DNA of 64,000 nt from the NCBI GenBank assembly GCA_003254905.1, contig QANU01095819.1, positions 199,668-263,667 of the forward strand, in the 5' to 3' direction. A program made the translations under genes and the position numbers. Of this stretch, positions 50,570 through 63,523 are shown piece by piece (within the stretch, counting starts at the first letter, position 1; each line of letters begins with the position of its first letter). This DNA comes from Nissolia schottii. Its lineage: Eukaryota > Streptophyta > Magnoliopsida > Fabales > Fabaceae. The notes beneath the pieces are model-generated. The model was not told the DNA's origin, searched no databases, and worked only from the letters and a program-made list of their open reading frames with translations.

Positions 50570-51600
50570 ACCTTTCGATTACTAGAGTTGGAAATCGTTC
50601 ATAGGTAGCTTCGCATAACTGAAATAAGTGGGGCATTAAAATGACTAAATTGCTGATGAGAGATAAATAGTAGAAGGTGTGTATGTATAGTGTCTATCAG
50701 TGTGTGTATACCAGCTATTGTGAATGACCGAAGTTCTTTTAGTAGTTCACACACTACTGACATAACTCTCAATGGATCGAGTTATGGAGCGACTGTACTC
50801 TATCACGATCATATGGGTTAAGGTCTACAATGTTATCTACAATAATCAATTATATATATCTAGCCCCCAAATTTGAATACTATCTGAATTATGAGTTAGT
50901 TTGTTCTTATCAAAACAAAAAATCACAATTGGTTGCAGCCCGCTTAAACTTACTAGATAATTTTACCAAAATATATTAAAGAATGAAAAATAGATATATG
51001 TAAGTGATACAAAATTATTCGAGATAAGTCTGTAACTCAGACCTTGGACTTGGTCCAGTAACTTGAGAGATGATGAAGACGATTGATGTAACTGAGCGTG
51101 CTTGTGGTTGAGAGCTTGAGCGGTGGTAGTGATACTTGCAAAAGACATTCTAATACCCAAGTATGTATTTGTTAGGTCTAGAGTCAAATATGGATAACTT
51201 TCTCGTATTAGAGCATAAATGTTGTTCACTCTTATATACTTTGTCATAGTTATGGTCGTTTTGACTATTGGATAGTCTTTAATATGCCCTTGTAACGGAT
51301 TAGATGAACTTAACTTGAACTGACTAAAGTCTTAACAATACTCATAAAGTATAGAGCCATTATAGATAAATATGTCATCGAGCACTTATTAACATCATCA
51401 TTCTTGACGCTTACCATTCTCCAATCGGTCAATTCAAAATGTGGTGAAAGGTATAAGCCGACTTGTTGATATATCAAACCTCTGCTTATCTCGGTCATAT
51501 AATTTACAAGTCAAGTACAGATTTAGTCAGTTACGATAAGCATGAGAGAATCTCATGGTCTCAAGGAGGATGAATATTCACATTTATGTCATGCAGGGGC
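50570..51600 (-). mobile_element. probable degenerate LTR remnant (fossil)
   Basis: Read on the minus strand, a TATATAAGAG promoter box (about 51240) is followed by TTTGACTC...TTGGGTATTAGAATGTC and TTTTGCAAGTATCACCACC. That order resembles the R-U5 part of many plant LTRs (TTTGACTT...GGAGTG...TTTGCAGGTACCACC). Neither terminus nor a target duplication was resolved, so the limits are approximate. It is old and without coding capacity. Confidence 0.4.
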
Positions 51601-53272
51601 ATGCAACCCTACAATTATAAAATGTTCCGCTTAGGAAACGAAGTCAGAGAGAAATGCAAAATTAAAAGCGCCGCTACACATAGAACAGAACAGAAGGATT
51701 CCATCTGAAATAATATGTATTTTTGTCAGTTTAACATTCAACTTTCCAAATATATATACACTTTGTATATAAGCTTCTCTGCAGGGGGAAGCCAGTGAAT
51801 CTCATTAATAAATAAATAAAACACATAAGACAACTGAGCGCAGTTCAAAGATTTATAAGAAGACTACTGTTATAGCAAATTAGTTACTAATATAAAATAA
51901 CCAACAGCAATAAATATATATATATATATATATATATATTCATTTTGCTTAAATAGTACATTGCACCGATTGACACTATGTTTCAATAAAACATTCACTA
52001 TTAAAATTTTATATCTAATAAATCAATATAGTGACTTAGGTAATATAAGTTTAAAAATAATATATCCTAAAACCCTAAGTGGGTGAGTGACAGTGAACAA
52101 CTAATAAAGAATTCCTAAAATACTTGACATTATTAATAATAAACACACGTTTCCCGCCAAAACTCATGTGCACAAATAAATAAATAAATAAATAAATAAA
52201 AGGCTAAATTTGACCGAATTGCAACGCAACAAGGGAGCAATGCACCACGTCTATCGCTTCATTCGATTCCACCTTTCATCTTTTCTGCACACTGATCACA
52301 AGCCCCTCCATCTATCTAAAATCTTATCATCAGAATCATATATATTTGTTGGTACACGATGAGCCTTGTAACTAATTACTTCACTAATCTGTACACAATT
52401 TTAAAACTGTAACATCTAATTTAAAAATTTAAAATTACTCTATACTTAAAATTAAAGACCAAACCCTTATATTTGGTTAAGGAGATTAGTCTCTTCTACT
52501 AAACCCGCATTTCTGAATTTATGAGAATCACGTATAAATTAAAATTAAAAATTAAAAAAAAAAAGGAGCAGGAAGAATCTGTCTCTCTCTCTCTCTCTGT
52601 GTTGGAAAATGTGGGAGGAGATTTGAGGAAGAGAGTGAATAGAAGGAGGGGGTGCTGATTTGCCACCGGCCATTTACGGTCAACCTATTGAATCAGGTGG
52701 TCGCACCATTTCAAAAGTAAGAAGGAATGTGAGTGACACGTGTCGGTTGCCATTGCCCATTGGCTTTCAAAGTTTGCAGCTAGAGGAGCCAATTGCATGC
52801 ATGCGCTAAAAAACACGAATGCGGAAAAGAACTTTGACCACCCTATCTAATGCTATCCGTCGTTATTACCACATTACCCTTCATGTCGTTTCAGGTTAAT
52901 TTGTGAGTTCACGCAAACAAGAGTACTGTTCAAGTTTAATTTCTATTAGATTAGAAGTGTAACTTTTCTCGTAGATGTTTGAGAAGGCTTAAACCCGAAT
53001 ACTGCAAGCAATACACTGAATCACATTATTTACTCACTAAAACTTAATAATACTCGTGCAGGTCAAGTCTCATTAAAATGGTCTTTAATGTAAATGATTT
53101 TATAATAATATAATATTTCATGATTGAATGCCTCACACAATGCATGAAAATTCAACTCACTAATTAATTAAATGTCAATAATTAAATAAAAATACAGTGG
53201 TAAAAATAAATATTCCATAAGTAAATTCTTTTTGGGTAAGTAACTTCTTTATATATTAAATATCTATAAAGT
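51601..53272. other. intergenic, with a GC-richer patch
   Basis: Mostly AT-rich; (AT)n at about 51915-51940 and (AAAT)n at 52177-52200. The segment 52570-52860 (CT repeat, then GCCACCGGCC, ACACGTGTCGG and ATTGCATGCATGCG) is richer in G+C and contains an ACACGTGT box. It could be a promoter or a decayed gene edge, but no product was recognised. Confidence 0.35.
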
Positions 53273-53573
53273 TACTCACTCTTATTCATTTTAAGTGTTA
53301 CTTTGGTCAAATGCACGAGTGTTAAAAAATTTAAAATTAATAGTGATTTATATAATAAGTTTATTAAAAGTATCCTTATTTAATTTAGTTAAAGTGTTTT
53401 ATAATGAAAAAAGAGAAAGAGATAAAATTGGAAAATTATTATTTTCAAGACTAATAAATTAAGGGTACGATTGTAAACATAACAATAAATTTTGCTTTAA
53501 AAAGTGAGAATGACAGATAATTTAGACAATTTTTTTTTGCAAAAGTGACAATTAAAATGAACTGGAGGGAGTA
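53273..53573. mobile_element. Stowaway-like MITE, ~300 bp
   Basis: The right end reads ACTGGAGGGAGTA; its reverse complement TACTCCCTCCAGTTCATTTT matches the left end TACTCACTCTTATTCATTTT, both followed by a TAAxTGT(T/C)AC block. CTCCCTCC-type ends next to TA are the Stowaway signature. Non-coding. Confidence 0.6.
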
Positions 53574-55433
53574 TGTGTATACTGTCCGATCCAAAATTAA
53601 TATCAAATTTTTTATTTTTTAGATATATTCATAAATCAGTATATCTTGACACAATTTATGTCTACATATATTGATTTACCTAAAAAAAATAAAAGTGACA
53701 ATTATTTTAGATTGAAGAGACTGCATGAAAAGATTTCTTTTTTACCTAATATTTCTTATTTATTTCAACTTAAAAAAAAGGTTTGATTTATGTTTCATAC
53801 ATGTTAACCACAAAATGTGGCGTGGTAATAATTTACAATATTATCCTTTAACCATATGATTATGAAGTGAGAATAGAAAAATATTTTGTGACAAGCTGTG
53901 TACCCAAAATGTTTCACACATGTTTATGTGAGTTTTCATACACCACTCAAGAATTGATCTCAAACTAATGAAAGATGAGTTTACTTAAAGGAGGACGGTT
54001 ACGTAATAACATTGAGCGATGGAGGGCATTAAGGGAAAAAGAGAAGATCACGAGGATCCAAAGTTGAGAAATTCCAAGTGATGGGATGGGAGGAAACGCC
54101 GGGAAAGTGCTTGTGTCGCCTCGAAATGAAGCACTCAAAAAGGTTGTTGTTTGGTGGGAGCTCCTTCCCTTCCCTATCAATTTTCAACCCTAACCCTACA
54201 TTTTTAGCCTTATAAGGTTTGATTATATTGTTCCTCAAGCACGAGTGCGTAGGTTCCTGACCCAGAAAAAAAAACAATTGTACTATAAAAAATTCCCCTA
54301 ATGCAGAAGCAAGCAAGTACCACCTAACCTAATTTATTTGTGCCTCCTATATATGTATGTACATACATTCATGTGGTGGGATTTGGAAAACATAGAAGTT
54401 AGAGTTTGATGCTTTTCCATATGGGTTAGTAATTTTGAATACTCCCATTTCCATTGTATAGTACTACAATGATCTGCAGTGTAATTGAGTAGCTGGTTTC
54501 ATTTTTGAGTAATCCATAAATATAAGTTTATGTATACTTGGAGTGCGCAGAAATTAGGATATAGTTTGTGAATTCCATCCTCTGAAGGCCAACCAAGACA
54601 AGTTTAATTGTGGAAGTGAGGGTTGTTTCATATTTATTCACGTACATAGCGATTCTATACCAAACTTTTAACATTGGGAAACTATTTTTTTTTTAAAAAA
54701 ACAATACCAATAACTAGAACAAATTACTAACATGTTTTATATAGGTTTTATAATGAGCGTTATATAATTCAAATCATGAAATTTATTGGTTTACATTTTT
54801 TTAAAGAAGATTAATAGATTCAGTTTCATGATACAATTTTTCGTATTCGTGCTTATACAAATGGAGCTTTATCAACCATAGCAAAGCATTCAGCATTTGT
54901 GGCGTGTGAGAATTCTAGGTGGAAATTTTCATTTCTCAATTTTATTTGCTGAGCCAGGCCAGAGCATTTTTTATTGAGTAATGAACATATTTCAAGGAAT
55001 ATCTGCAGATATCCCTTAATTATTAGTTAATTAAAAGATTAGTATTCACTCCATAATCAATGTTTAAATAAACACATTAGAGTGTCCTTAAAATATGCTC
55101 ATAAAATCGGTACAAAATTTAAAAAAAAAATTGGTTGAAGTAAGGTTGGATGTAATTTAGTAAATTTAGGGTAAATTTGTTTCAATTTAAAGAATATTAA
55201 AAATTTAAATTTTATTATAAAGTAACAAAAAATTAAAAAAAATTTAAAAGCTATTTTGTTTAACTTTTACTTAAAAATTTAAAATATTTTTTTATTAAAT
55301 TTTATTTTTTTAAAAAAATTATTGTTTTAGTAACAAATTATTATTTTTCCATTAAATAAATTAAAACAAGCGCATCCTTAATTTGCTTTAAACTTTGATT
55401 ATTTTTTTTTCTTTTTTGTTTGTGGGTCTTAGC

Positions 55434-55473
<40 letters not shown>

Positions 55474-57078
55474 TTTCTCCTTTGGGCTTGGTCTTACCTT
55501 CGAGCTCTATAGTTTGGTCGTGATCTTAGCTTTGAGATTAAAAACCTTAACTGGCAAAGCCCAATAAACATATCGAGTAGCGTTAGCATTAATAGTAAAC
55601 TTTTCCATTGGACCACAGGCCGTTGCCAACATCTAAATAATTTTCCGCAAGCCAGTTTTGTTGCTGACCCAATATCCAAAAAGCGTAAAGTAGCACCGGA
55701 TTTTTCATTTTTCAATCTTTAATTTAGCAACATGATTGATTTCAACAGATTAGGTCCATATATAGATAATATTTTTGTCATTGTACAATGTTTAAAAAAT
55801 TGGTGGTTTGTCACGTGTGTTCCCGGATAAATACCTTCTCCAACTAAATTATTTTATTTTTGATAATTTTAAAGATTATATTTATTGAATTTTATCATCT
55901 TTTTATGATATATTAATGTGATAAATTAATATTTTTTAATATAATATTTATCATAAGTTTAAAAGATTTGCAAATCTCTAAACTCCTAATAAGTTAATTC
56001 TTTTAATGATTTAACTAATAAAAAGTTTGTCAAAATCATATAAAACATAAAATGATAGAAAATTTTGATAATTTAATTCTCAAAACTATTGAAAATAGAA
56101 GAATTTGATAGGAGAGAATAACGACCCATGAGACATATGGAAAATCACTTAAATAAATTGTAGATTGAAAAGAAAAGAGAGAATAAAACAATAAAATTAT
56201 AAGAAAAACTCAACAAATTAAGATATGTAATAATAATAATAATAGTAATAATAGATTAATTTTTGTCATCTAATTATGTACATGTTGTCTCTGTCACATA
56301 AGTAATGGATGAGCCTCTCATCTATTATCTCAGGAGTTTTCTATATAACAATGCATAATTAAATGATATTAGGTCACCAACTCATTTATATTAGGTCACC
56401 AACTCATTTAGGTTCAATATATTTTTTCCATAGCATATAACTTGACCTCTTTATTTGTTTTTTATTGATCGTCTGACCTATTTACACATTCTTAATCCCA
56501 ACAAAAGTGGCTTTAGCTACGGATCGGAAATGTGATTTGTAATGAAACATTTTTCCACAAATTAATTGTGTACCTTAGACTCAATTAAGAGATTCAAATT
56601 ATTTCCCTTACTGATAGGAATCAGGTATAGTCGTCTTCTCCTTTACTTGCACTCCATCTTCATGGCTAGCTAAGAAGCACTGATATTGACATGAACCTGA
56701 GACACTACATGCAACATGGTGACACACCAATTTAACAGAACACGGAAACAGCATATATAAGTATAAAATTAAATCTTTATAATAATATCTTAATATTTTC
56801 TATTGATCTCAAACTACTAATTTTTAATACTTTCTAATTCTCTTTCAAAATATATGGAACATTCAGGATATTTTCACGTATCAATACTTGCTAATTTTCT
56901 AATGGTCCATATTATTATAAATTATTGAGTATTTCAAATATTTTTTACTCAGACACGGAACATACAAGACTCAAAAAAGGTTCGGATACAGCTCAGACAC
57001 GTTTATTTGGACATTTTTAGACATGTGCGACATGTGTGTCAGACAAGTGTTTTGGTGTGTGAGTGTCCACAGTGCATG
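53574..57078. other. intergenic, nothing firmly recognised
   Basis: AT-rich. A (GT)n run lies at 55435-55471. Short open frames at 53965-54316 and 55494-55715 on the minus strand have no recognisable domain. The stretch 56930-57078 with repeated ACACG / GTGTC motifs resembles a repeat family that flanks the copia element. Confidence 0.35.
55435..55471. repeat. (GT)n microsatellite
   Basis: About 18 GT dinucleotides followed by a T run. Confidence 0.9.
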
Positions 57079-60000
57079 TGTTATTAGAGTAATGAAAGGT
57101 ATTTTCATTCCCCACTTATTTAACTATTTGATAGTTGTGGTAGTTAGGGAAGTGTAGTTAGTTAATTTTCCCTTTTATGCAGTAACAGAAAAACTGATTT
57201 TGTTATTGTTGTTTTTCCTGTTTAGTTTTCCGTTATAACAACAACAACAACAACAACTTGTATATATAGCTAACTTGCAAGCCAAGTAATGCAACTTTCA
57301 TTCATTTTCAATCATTAGCTTTGAGTCTTAATGTGGTATCAGAAGCTCTTTTCTGCATTTTCTCTCTAAATTCTCTCTCAATTTCTCTATACAGATCGTG
57401 ATTCACCATTTCTGCTCCCTCCTGCTGTGAAATTACAAAAATCTCATGAACTCCCTCTGTTCTTGAGCTTTTTTCTTGTGATTTCATCAGTTTTTGAGGT
57501 AGTTTTCTCACCCGATTTCTCAGGTTCTTGGTTTTTCATCAAGTTCCTTTGAGGATTTCAATGGTAACTATTTAGAAATTGGTGGTTGTTCAATCCTTTC
57601 TCTAATTTTTTTTTCAGTTTCCCGATCCTCTTTTTCAGTTTCTCTGAATTCTTTCCATGGCTGCTCAAAGGTTAGAAGAATTCATCAATCCGTACTCCAT
57701 TTTGTCCTCTCATTGACCTGGTTTAGTGTTGGTTTCTCAACAACTCAATGGTGATAATTTTCACTTTTGGTTTCGATCCATGAAAATGGCATTGATAGCC
57801 TAGAACAAGATGCCTTTTGTTGATGGTTCACTACCTAGGCCAGAAAATTATCCAATTTTGATGGCTTCTTGGGATAGAATCAATAGCATCGTCTGCTCTT
57901 GGCTCCTCAATTCAGTAAACAAGGAGATCTTTGCAAGCATCATCTCCCATTCCACTGCAGCTGAGATTTGGCAAGATCTGAAGGACATATTTCAATAAGG
58001 AAATGATCCAAGAATCTTTGAGACCAAGAAGGAACTGGTTAATACTCTGCAAGGTTTGCTATCTGTCACTCAATATTACACAAAATGAAAGACAATTTGG
58101 ACTGAATTAGGAGATTATCGTCTATTACTCTCATGCAATTGTGAAGGCACCAAACAGTTTCTGAAATTTCTGGAGACTGAACATGTCATTGGCTTCTTAA
58201 TGGGTTTAGATGATTCCTATTCTTCTATAAGAGGTCAAATCCTCTTGATGGATCCTATTTTTCCAATAAACAAGGTTTTTTCCTTGGTTATGTAAGAAGA
58301 AAAACATAGAGCTATTGGTAATTGCCTTGATTCTCAGGCTTTCTTTGTTGTGAAGAATGCTCAAGACAACAAGAAGCAAAATTCAGGTGATAGACCTAAG
58401 TGTGAAAATTGTGGTGTGTTTGGTCATACCAAGGAACAATGCTACAAGATTATTGGTTAACCTCCACATTACAAGAAAGGAAAGCACAAATACAATTCAG
58501 ATCATCAAGTCTCAGATGTTGTTACTGCTGCTAATTCTGGGAATGCTACTGAAAATGCTTTACAGCTAACTATTGCTCAATGCCAACAACTCATCATCCT
58601 TCTTTCTGCACAAGGTTTTACAACAATAGAGCCTAAGGTGGATAATTTGAAGGAAAATGCCTTAGGTACTGTTCTTTCCATAATGGATCATGTAAACCTT
58701 GGCCATGTGTTGTCTACTTCATTGTCCATACCTGATTCCAACAATTTAATTTGAATTTTGGATCTAAGGGCAACAAGTAATATTACTTGTTCTCTTACTC
58801 ATTTTTTTTACATTCTATGAATGTCTCAAATTCCTTTATTTCCCTTTTTAACAATCACAAAGTCAGGGTCCAGACCATTAGTACTATTACATTGCCTAAT
58901 TCTCTCAAACTACACAATGTCTTATACATTCCTAATTTCCATTTCAACCTTATCTCTATGGCTACACTATTAAAACATAACCCTTACACAGTGATTTTTA
59001 ATACCAATTATTGCTTTATACAGGACCTCAACAACATGAGGTCTATATGTCTTCAAGGAAGCTGCACCTCAAAGCAAGACTACAACTTCAAGTGTTTTCA
59101 TTTCTGTTTCCAATGATGTAATAAATGTTGTTAATTTTGTTTATCATTCCATTTGGCACTGTAGATTAGGACATCTCTCCAATAAAGTGATAAACAAATT
59201 TTCATTTTCTGGTTTAAGGTCTGTTTCTGATTCTGAGATTTGTACAATTTGTCCACTTGCTAAAATGCAAAAGTTATGTTACAGTTGCAATAATCATTTA
59301 GCTGCTAATGCGTTTGATTTAATTCATTGTGACATTTGGGGTCCTTTCCACTCTCCTACATATCATGGTCATAGGTATTTTCTCATAATNTCCATATTAT
59401 TATAAATTATTGAGTATTTCAAATATTTTTTACTCAGACACGGAACATACAAGACTCAAAAAAGGTTCGGATACAGCTCAGACACGTTTATTTGGACATT
59501 TTTAGACATGTGCGACATGTGTGTCAGACAAGTGTTTTGGTGTGTGAGTGTCCACAGTGCATGTGTTATTAGAGTAATGAAAGGTATTTTCATTCCCCAC
59601 TTATTTAACTATTTGATAGTTGTGGTAGTTAGGGAAGTGTAGTTAGTTAATTTTCCCTTTTATGCAGTAACAGAAAAACTGATTTTGTTATTGTTGTTTT
59701 TCCTGTTTAGTTTTCCGTTATAACAACAACAACAACAACAACTTGTATATATAGCTAACTTGCAAGCCAAGTAATGCAACTTTCATTCATTTTCAATCAT
59801 TAGCTTTGAGTCTTAATGTGGTATCAGAAGCTCTTTTCTGCATTTTCTCTCTAAATTCTCTCTCAATTTCTCTATACAGATCGTGATTCACCATTTCTGC
59901 TCCCTCCTGCTGTGAAATTACAAAAATCTCATGAACTCCCTCTGTTCTTGAGCTTTTTTCTTGTGATTTCATCAGTTTTTGAGGTAGTTTTCTCACCCGA

Positions 60001-61224
60001 TTTCTCAGGTTCTTGGTTTTTCATCAAGTTCCTTTGAGGATTTCAATGGTAACTATTTAGAAATTGGTGGTTGTTCAATCCTTTCTCTAATTTTTTTTTC
60101 AGTTTCCCGATCCTCTTTTTCAGTTTCTCTGAATTCTTTCCATGGCTGCTCAAAGGTTAGAAGAATTCATCAATCCGTACTCCATTTTGTCCTCTCATTG
60201 ACCTGGTTTAGTGTTGGTTTCTCAACAACTCAATGGTGATAATTTTCACTTTTGGTTTCGATCCATGAAAATGGCATTGATAGCCTAGAACAAGATGCCT
60301 TTTGTTGATGGTTCACTACCTAGGCCAGAAAATTATCCAATTTTGATGGCTTCTTNGTGCTTTGCTTCTACTCTTGCAGCTCATAGAACTAAGTTTCAAC
60401 CAAGGGCAACGGCTACAATTTTTGGTGGCTATCCTACTGGCTACAAGGGTTACAAATTATATGACCTTACTACCAGGGAATTCTTCATATCTAGGGATGT
60501 AATTTTCGATGAGACAACTTTCCCTCTTCATCTGAGTCCTAGAACCAATGCCACCAACCTATTCCCTGATGTTGTCATTCTTCTGCCTCTGCCTGATATC
60601 AGTGTTTAGCAGTAGCCACGGCAACCATCTTCTCAGGCTCCTCAGGACATGATTTTACCTCCAAATCCTCCATTAAGAAGATTAACCAGGACATCAAGAT
60701 TGCCTTATTATTTGTCCCAATATCACTGCAATTCTCCATCCATCTCTCATCCTATTTCTGCTCATTTCTCTTATGAAAGATTATAATATTCCTATCAACA
60801 ATTTTTCATGCAAGTTGATGCCATTTCTGAAGCAAATTTTTATCATCAAACTGTTGCCTTTCTTGAGTGGAGACAAGCTATGAAAGAGGAAATTAATGCT
60901 ATGGAATCAAATGGAACTTAGGATTTGGTTCCTTAACCTGAAGGCAAGCACAAAATTAGTTGTAGATGGGCATATAAGATCAAACACAAATTAGATGGCA
61001 GCATTGATAAATACAAAACTCTATTGGTGGCCAAAGGCTACACACAACAAGCTAGCATTGACTTCCAAGGCACTTTTTCACCTGTGGCTAAACTCACTTT
61101 AGTCAGGATATTGCTCACTATTGCTACTATTAAAGGTTGGTATTTCTTGCAGTTAGACATAACAATGCTTTTCTAAATAGAGACCTTGTGGAGGAAGTTT
61201 ACATGGAAAAACCATTGGGTTATA
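57079..61224 (+). mobile_element. broken Ty1/copia retrotransposon (fossil)
   Basis: Order seen: an LTR of about 250 bp (57079 to about 57330, starting TGTTATTAGAG with a CAA repeat and TATATATAG), a primer-binding site like TGGTATCAGAAGC (57333), a gag region with a CENCGVFGHTKEQC zinc knuckle (about 58390-58460), a GAG-pre-integrase/integrase start (WHCRLGHLSNK to HCDIWGPFH, about 59155-59389), and then, after an N-bounded repeat, the integrase C-terminal part and the start of the reverse transcriptase (WRQAMKEEINAME; about 60860-61224). It is clearly broken, with many disruptions. The 3' part and 3' LTR are not seen because a hAT element begins at 61225. Confidence 0.85.
59391..60355 (+). 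repeat. 965-bp copy of 56906-57870 bounded by single Ns
   Basis: The segment repeats the upstream flank, LTR, primer-binding site and leader of the copia element (offset 2485) with no difference noticed, in the middle of the integrase region. It has one N immediately before (59390) and one immediately after (60356). The upstream host flank is also copied, which a second retrotransposon insertion would not do. Most likely an assembly or gap-filling artefact. Confidence 0.8.
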
Positions 61225-61498
61225 TAGGGGGTGAATATCGGTTGAACCCAACCTACTGACCCGCCAATCCGACCCAACCCAACCCGCCTGGGTCGAGTTA
61301 AGTCAGGTCGACGGGTCAGACCCAACGACCCGCCAAATTATATGGGTCGAGTCTCAGGTTGTTACTTCTCAACCCGACCTGCCTACCTGCCTATATATAT
61401 ATATATTACATTAATGTATTAAAACAACAATTTTGCTTCCCCATTTCAGTCTTCAGAAATTAAAAAATGAAAAAGTGAGAAAACCTTGTTGTTGCTGC

Positions 61499-61686
61499 TC
61501 GTCTTCCTCGCTGCGCTGCCACCACTGTGTTTGCTGCTTCATCTTCCTTGCTACGCTGTCGCTGCTGCGTCTGTTGCTTCGTCTTCCTTGGTGCCCTGCC
61601 GCCGCTACGTCTTTGACTTCGTCTTCCTTGCTGTGTTGTTGTCGTTGCGTCTTCGACTTCATTTTCCTTGCTGCGCTGCGTCTTCG
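61499..61686. repeat. 40-bp tandem repeat, 4.6 copies, in the hAT leader
   Basis: Units start at 61499, 61539, 61579, 61619 and 61659 with TC(G/A)TCTTCCTxGxTGCxCTGCxxC and each is 40 bp. The period is not a multiple of 3, so the open frames across it are low-complexity by-products, not genes. Confidence 0.85.
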
Positions 61687-62190
61687 TCTTCCTTCCCCAT
61701 TCCATTTCTTTGCTGCGCTGCGACCACTCCGCTGGCCAGAAGCTCTTCGGCACCTCCCGCCGCCACCAACCTTTCCTCCCTCTCTCCACCCAGCTCAGCC
61801 AGCCCTCGGACCTCCGCCACCGTGTCTCCACCCTCTGTTTCCATCTTAGAAGGTCTGATTTGATTTTTCCTAGTTTTAACCCTAATTTTGATTTTTCATT
61901 TTTGATTTTCCCTAATTTTAACCTTAACCCTAATTTAATTTAAACCCTAACATAAGCTTTCTGTTGCTATTGTATTAACCTCTATTATACTCACCTAATA
62001 GAGTTTATTGATTCAATATGATATGATCTAACTGATTATGTTGCTATTTTTCAATATGATCTAACTAATTCTTATTCCTTGTAAAAATGTGATTTGTGAG
62101 CTTTATTAAGTTTTTTCAATATGATCTAACTAATTTGTGATTCTTACTATACTCATTGGGTTGTTTTTGCTTGTTTAGGATGTCTAAATT

Positions 62191-63523
62191 ATGGCGAATG
62201 AAACTCAAGGAAGTGGGAATCAAGTTGCTAGCAATCTTAATCCTCCTCAATCTTTGATTCCAGCCTCAACACCAATTGAGAGACAACATGAGAAAGCAAT
62301 TACAGCTTAGAGTCGGCTTTACCAACATCAGGTGCATCAGGTGATACTAATAAATCTTCAAGTAAAAGAAAAGCTAGTTGTAGTAATACTACTTCCTGTT
62401 GGGACCATTTTACTCTTGATCGTGCACATGGTATTACTTTTTGCAATTATTATGGTAAGGTATATGCTTATGCTAGTGGTAAAAGTCATGACCCTAAACC
62501 CTAAACCTCAATAAGCATATGAAAGTCTATGAAAAACACCCTGATAATGTTGATAAGAAGCAAAAGACAATTGTTCTTAGAAAGTCGAGTGATGATGGGA
62601 CTATATCTACGAAACTTGCTGAATTAAGTCAAGAAAAATGTAGGGAAGCACTTTGTAGAATGAATAGTTATGGATGAGCTTCCCTTTAAATTTGTTGAGA
62701 GCAATGGGTTTAGGGATTTCTGTAGCACTAGTACACCACGGTTTAAAATCCCTAGTCGTATGACAATTGCTAGAAATTGCAAGCAATTGTTTGAATTTGA
62801 AAAAATTAAATTGAAGTCTATTTTGTCATTAAACCAACAAGTCGTTCCCCTAACAACCGACATATGGACTTAAATTCAAAATTTCAATTACATGCGTGTG
62901 ACTGGTCATTACATTGATGAAGGACGGGTTTTGCAGAAGAAAATATTGAGTTTTGCATTGATTTCTGATCATAAGGGTGACACTATAGGGCAAGCTTTAG
63001 AGAATTGCCTAAAAGATTGGGGTATTTTGAAGATTAGTTATGTAATTATTGATAATGCCACTGCAAACACCTCGGCTTTAACTTATTTGTTGAGAGTTAT
63101 GAGTCATTGGAATGGTACTCCGGTTCTAGGAGCGGAGTATATGCATATGAGGTGTGCTGCTCACATTTTAAATTTGATTGTTAGTGATGGACTGAATATG
63201 AAGGAAATGGATGTTGCCATCCAAAAAATTAGAGCTGCTTGTAAGTATGTAAGATCATGGCCATCTGGGTTGACATGTTTTTAGAAGTGTGCTAATGATG
63301 TCAATATAGATAGTAATCAGAAGCTAGTTCTAGATGTGCCAACTAGGTGGAATTCAACTTATTTGATGTTGAATGTCGCTCAAAAGTTTCGGGAGGCCTT
63401 TAGACGTCTTGAGCATATGAATCTAGCTTTTGGGGCTGCTCTTAATAGTAAGGGAGGAACTCCTCAAAACTCAAAATCAAATTATTGTTGCTTGCTGCTT
63501 ATTGCACAATCTAATAAGGAAGG
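62191..63523 (+). pseudogene. hAT transposase (BED-type, RICESLEEPER-like), decayed and truncated
   Basis: A first ATG at 62191 follows a TTGTTTAG acceptor. A BED-finger-like stretch (SCWDHFTLDRAHGITFCNYYGKVYAY, about 62398-62475) has Tyr where the second Cys of CxxC is expected. Then come the DDE-region blocks VPLTTDIWT, NYMRVTGHYIDEGRVLQKKI, YVIIDNATAN, MRCAAHILNLIV and VPTRWNSTYLML, well known in plant hAT proteins. Frame changes occur before 62660, and in-frame stops lie at 62871 and 63282. The C-terminal hATC dimerisation region is absent because an LTR interrupts at 63524. Non-functional. Confidence 0.8.

Larger units (their letters stand above)
61225..63523 (+). mobile_element. hAT DNA transposon, 5' part, truncated by an LTR insertion
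   Basis: It starts TAGGGGGTGAATATCGG with dense GACCC/GGGTC subterminal motifs (61250-61390), typical of hAT ends. A non-coding region with 40-bp tandem repeats follows, then a decayed transposase (62191-63523). The left target site would be GGGTTATA (61217-61224), inside the copia reverse transcriptase. The right end is not in the window because an LTR begins at 63524. Confidence 0.75.

Noticed and set aside
53965-54316. Minus-strand ORFs of 71 and 95 residues
   Set aside because: No recognisable domain or gene context; the composition does not stand out.
59564-59815. Second copia LTR, which would suggest a 3' LTR or a tandem element
   Set aside because: It is part of the N-bounded perfect copy that also includes upstream flank, so it is not evidence of a true 3' LTR.
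61433-61863. Overlapping ORFs of 91-138 residues on both strands
   Set aside because: They are by-products of the GC-rich 40-bp tandem repeat in the hAT leader; unit length is not a multiple of 3 and residues are low-complexity.
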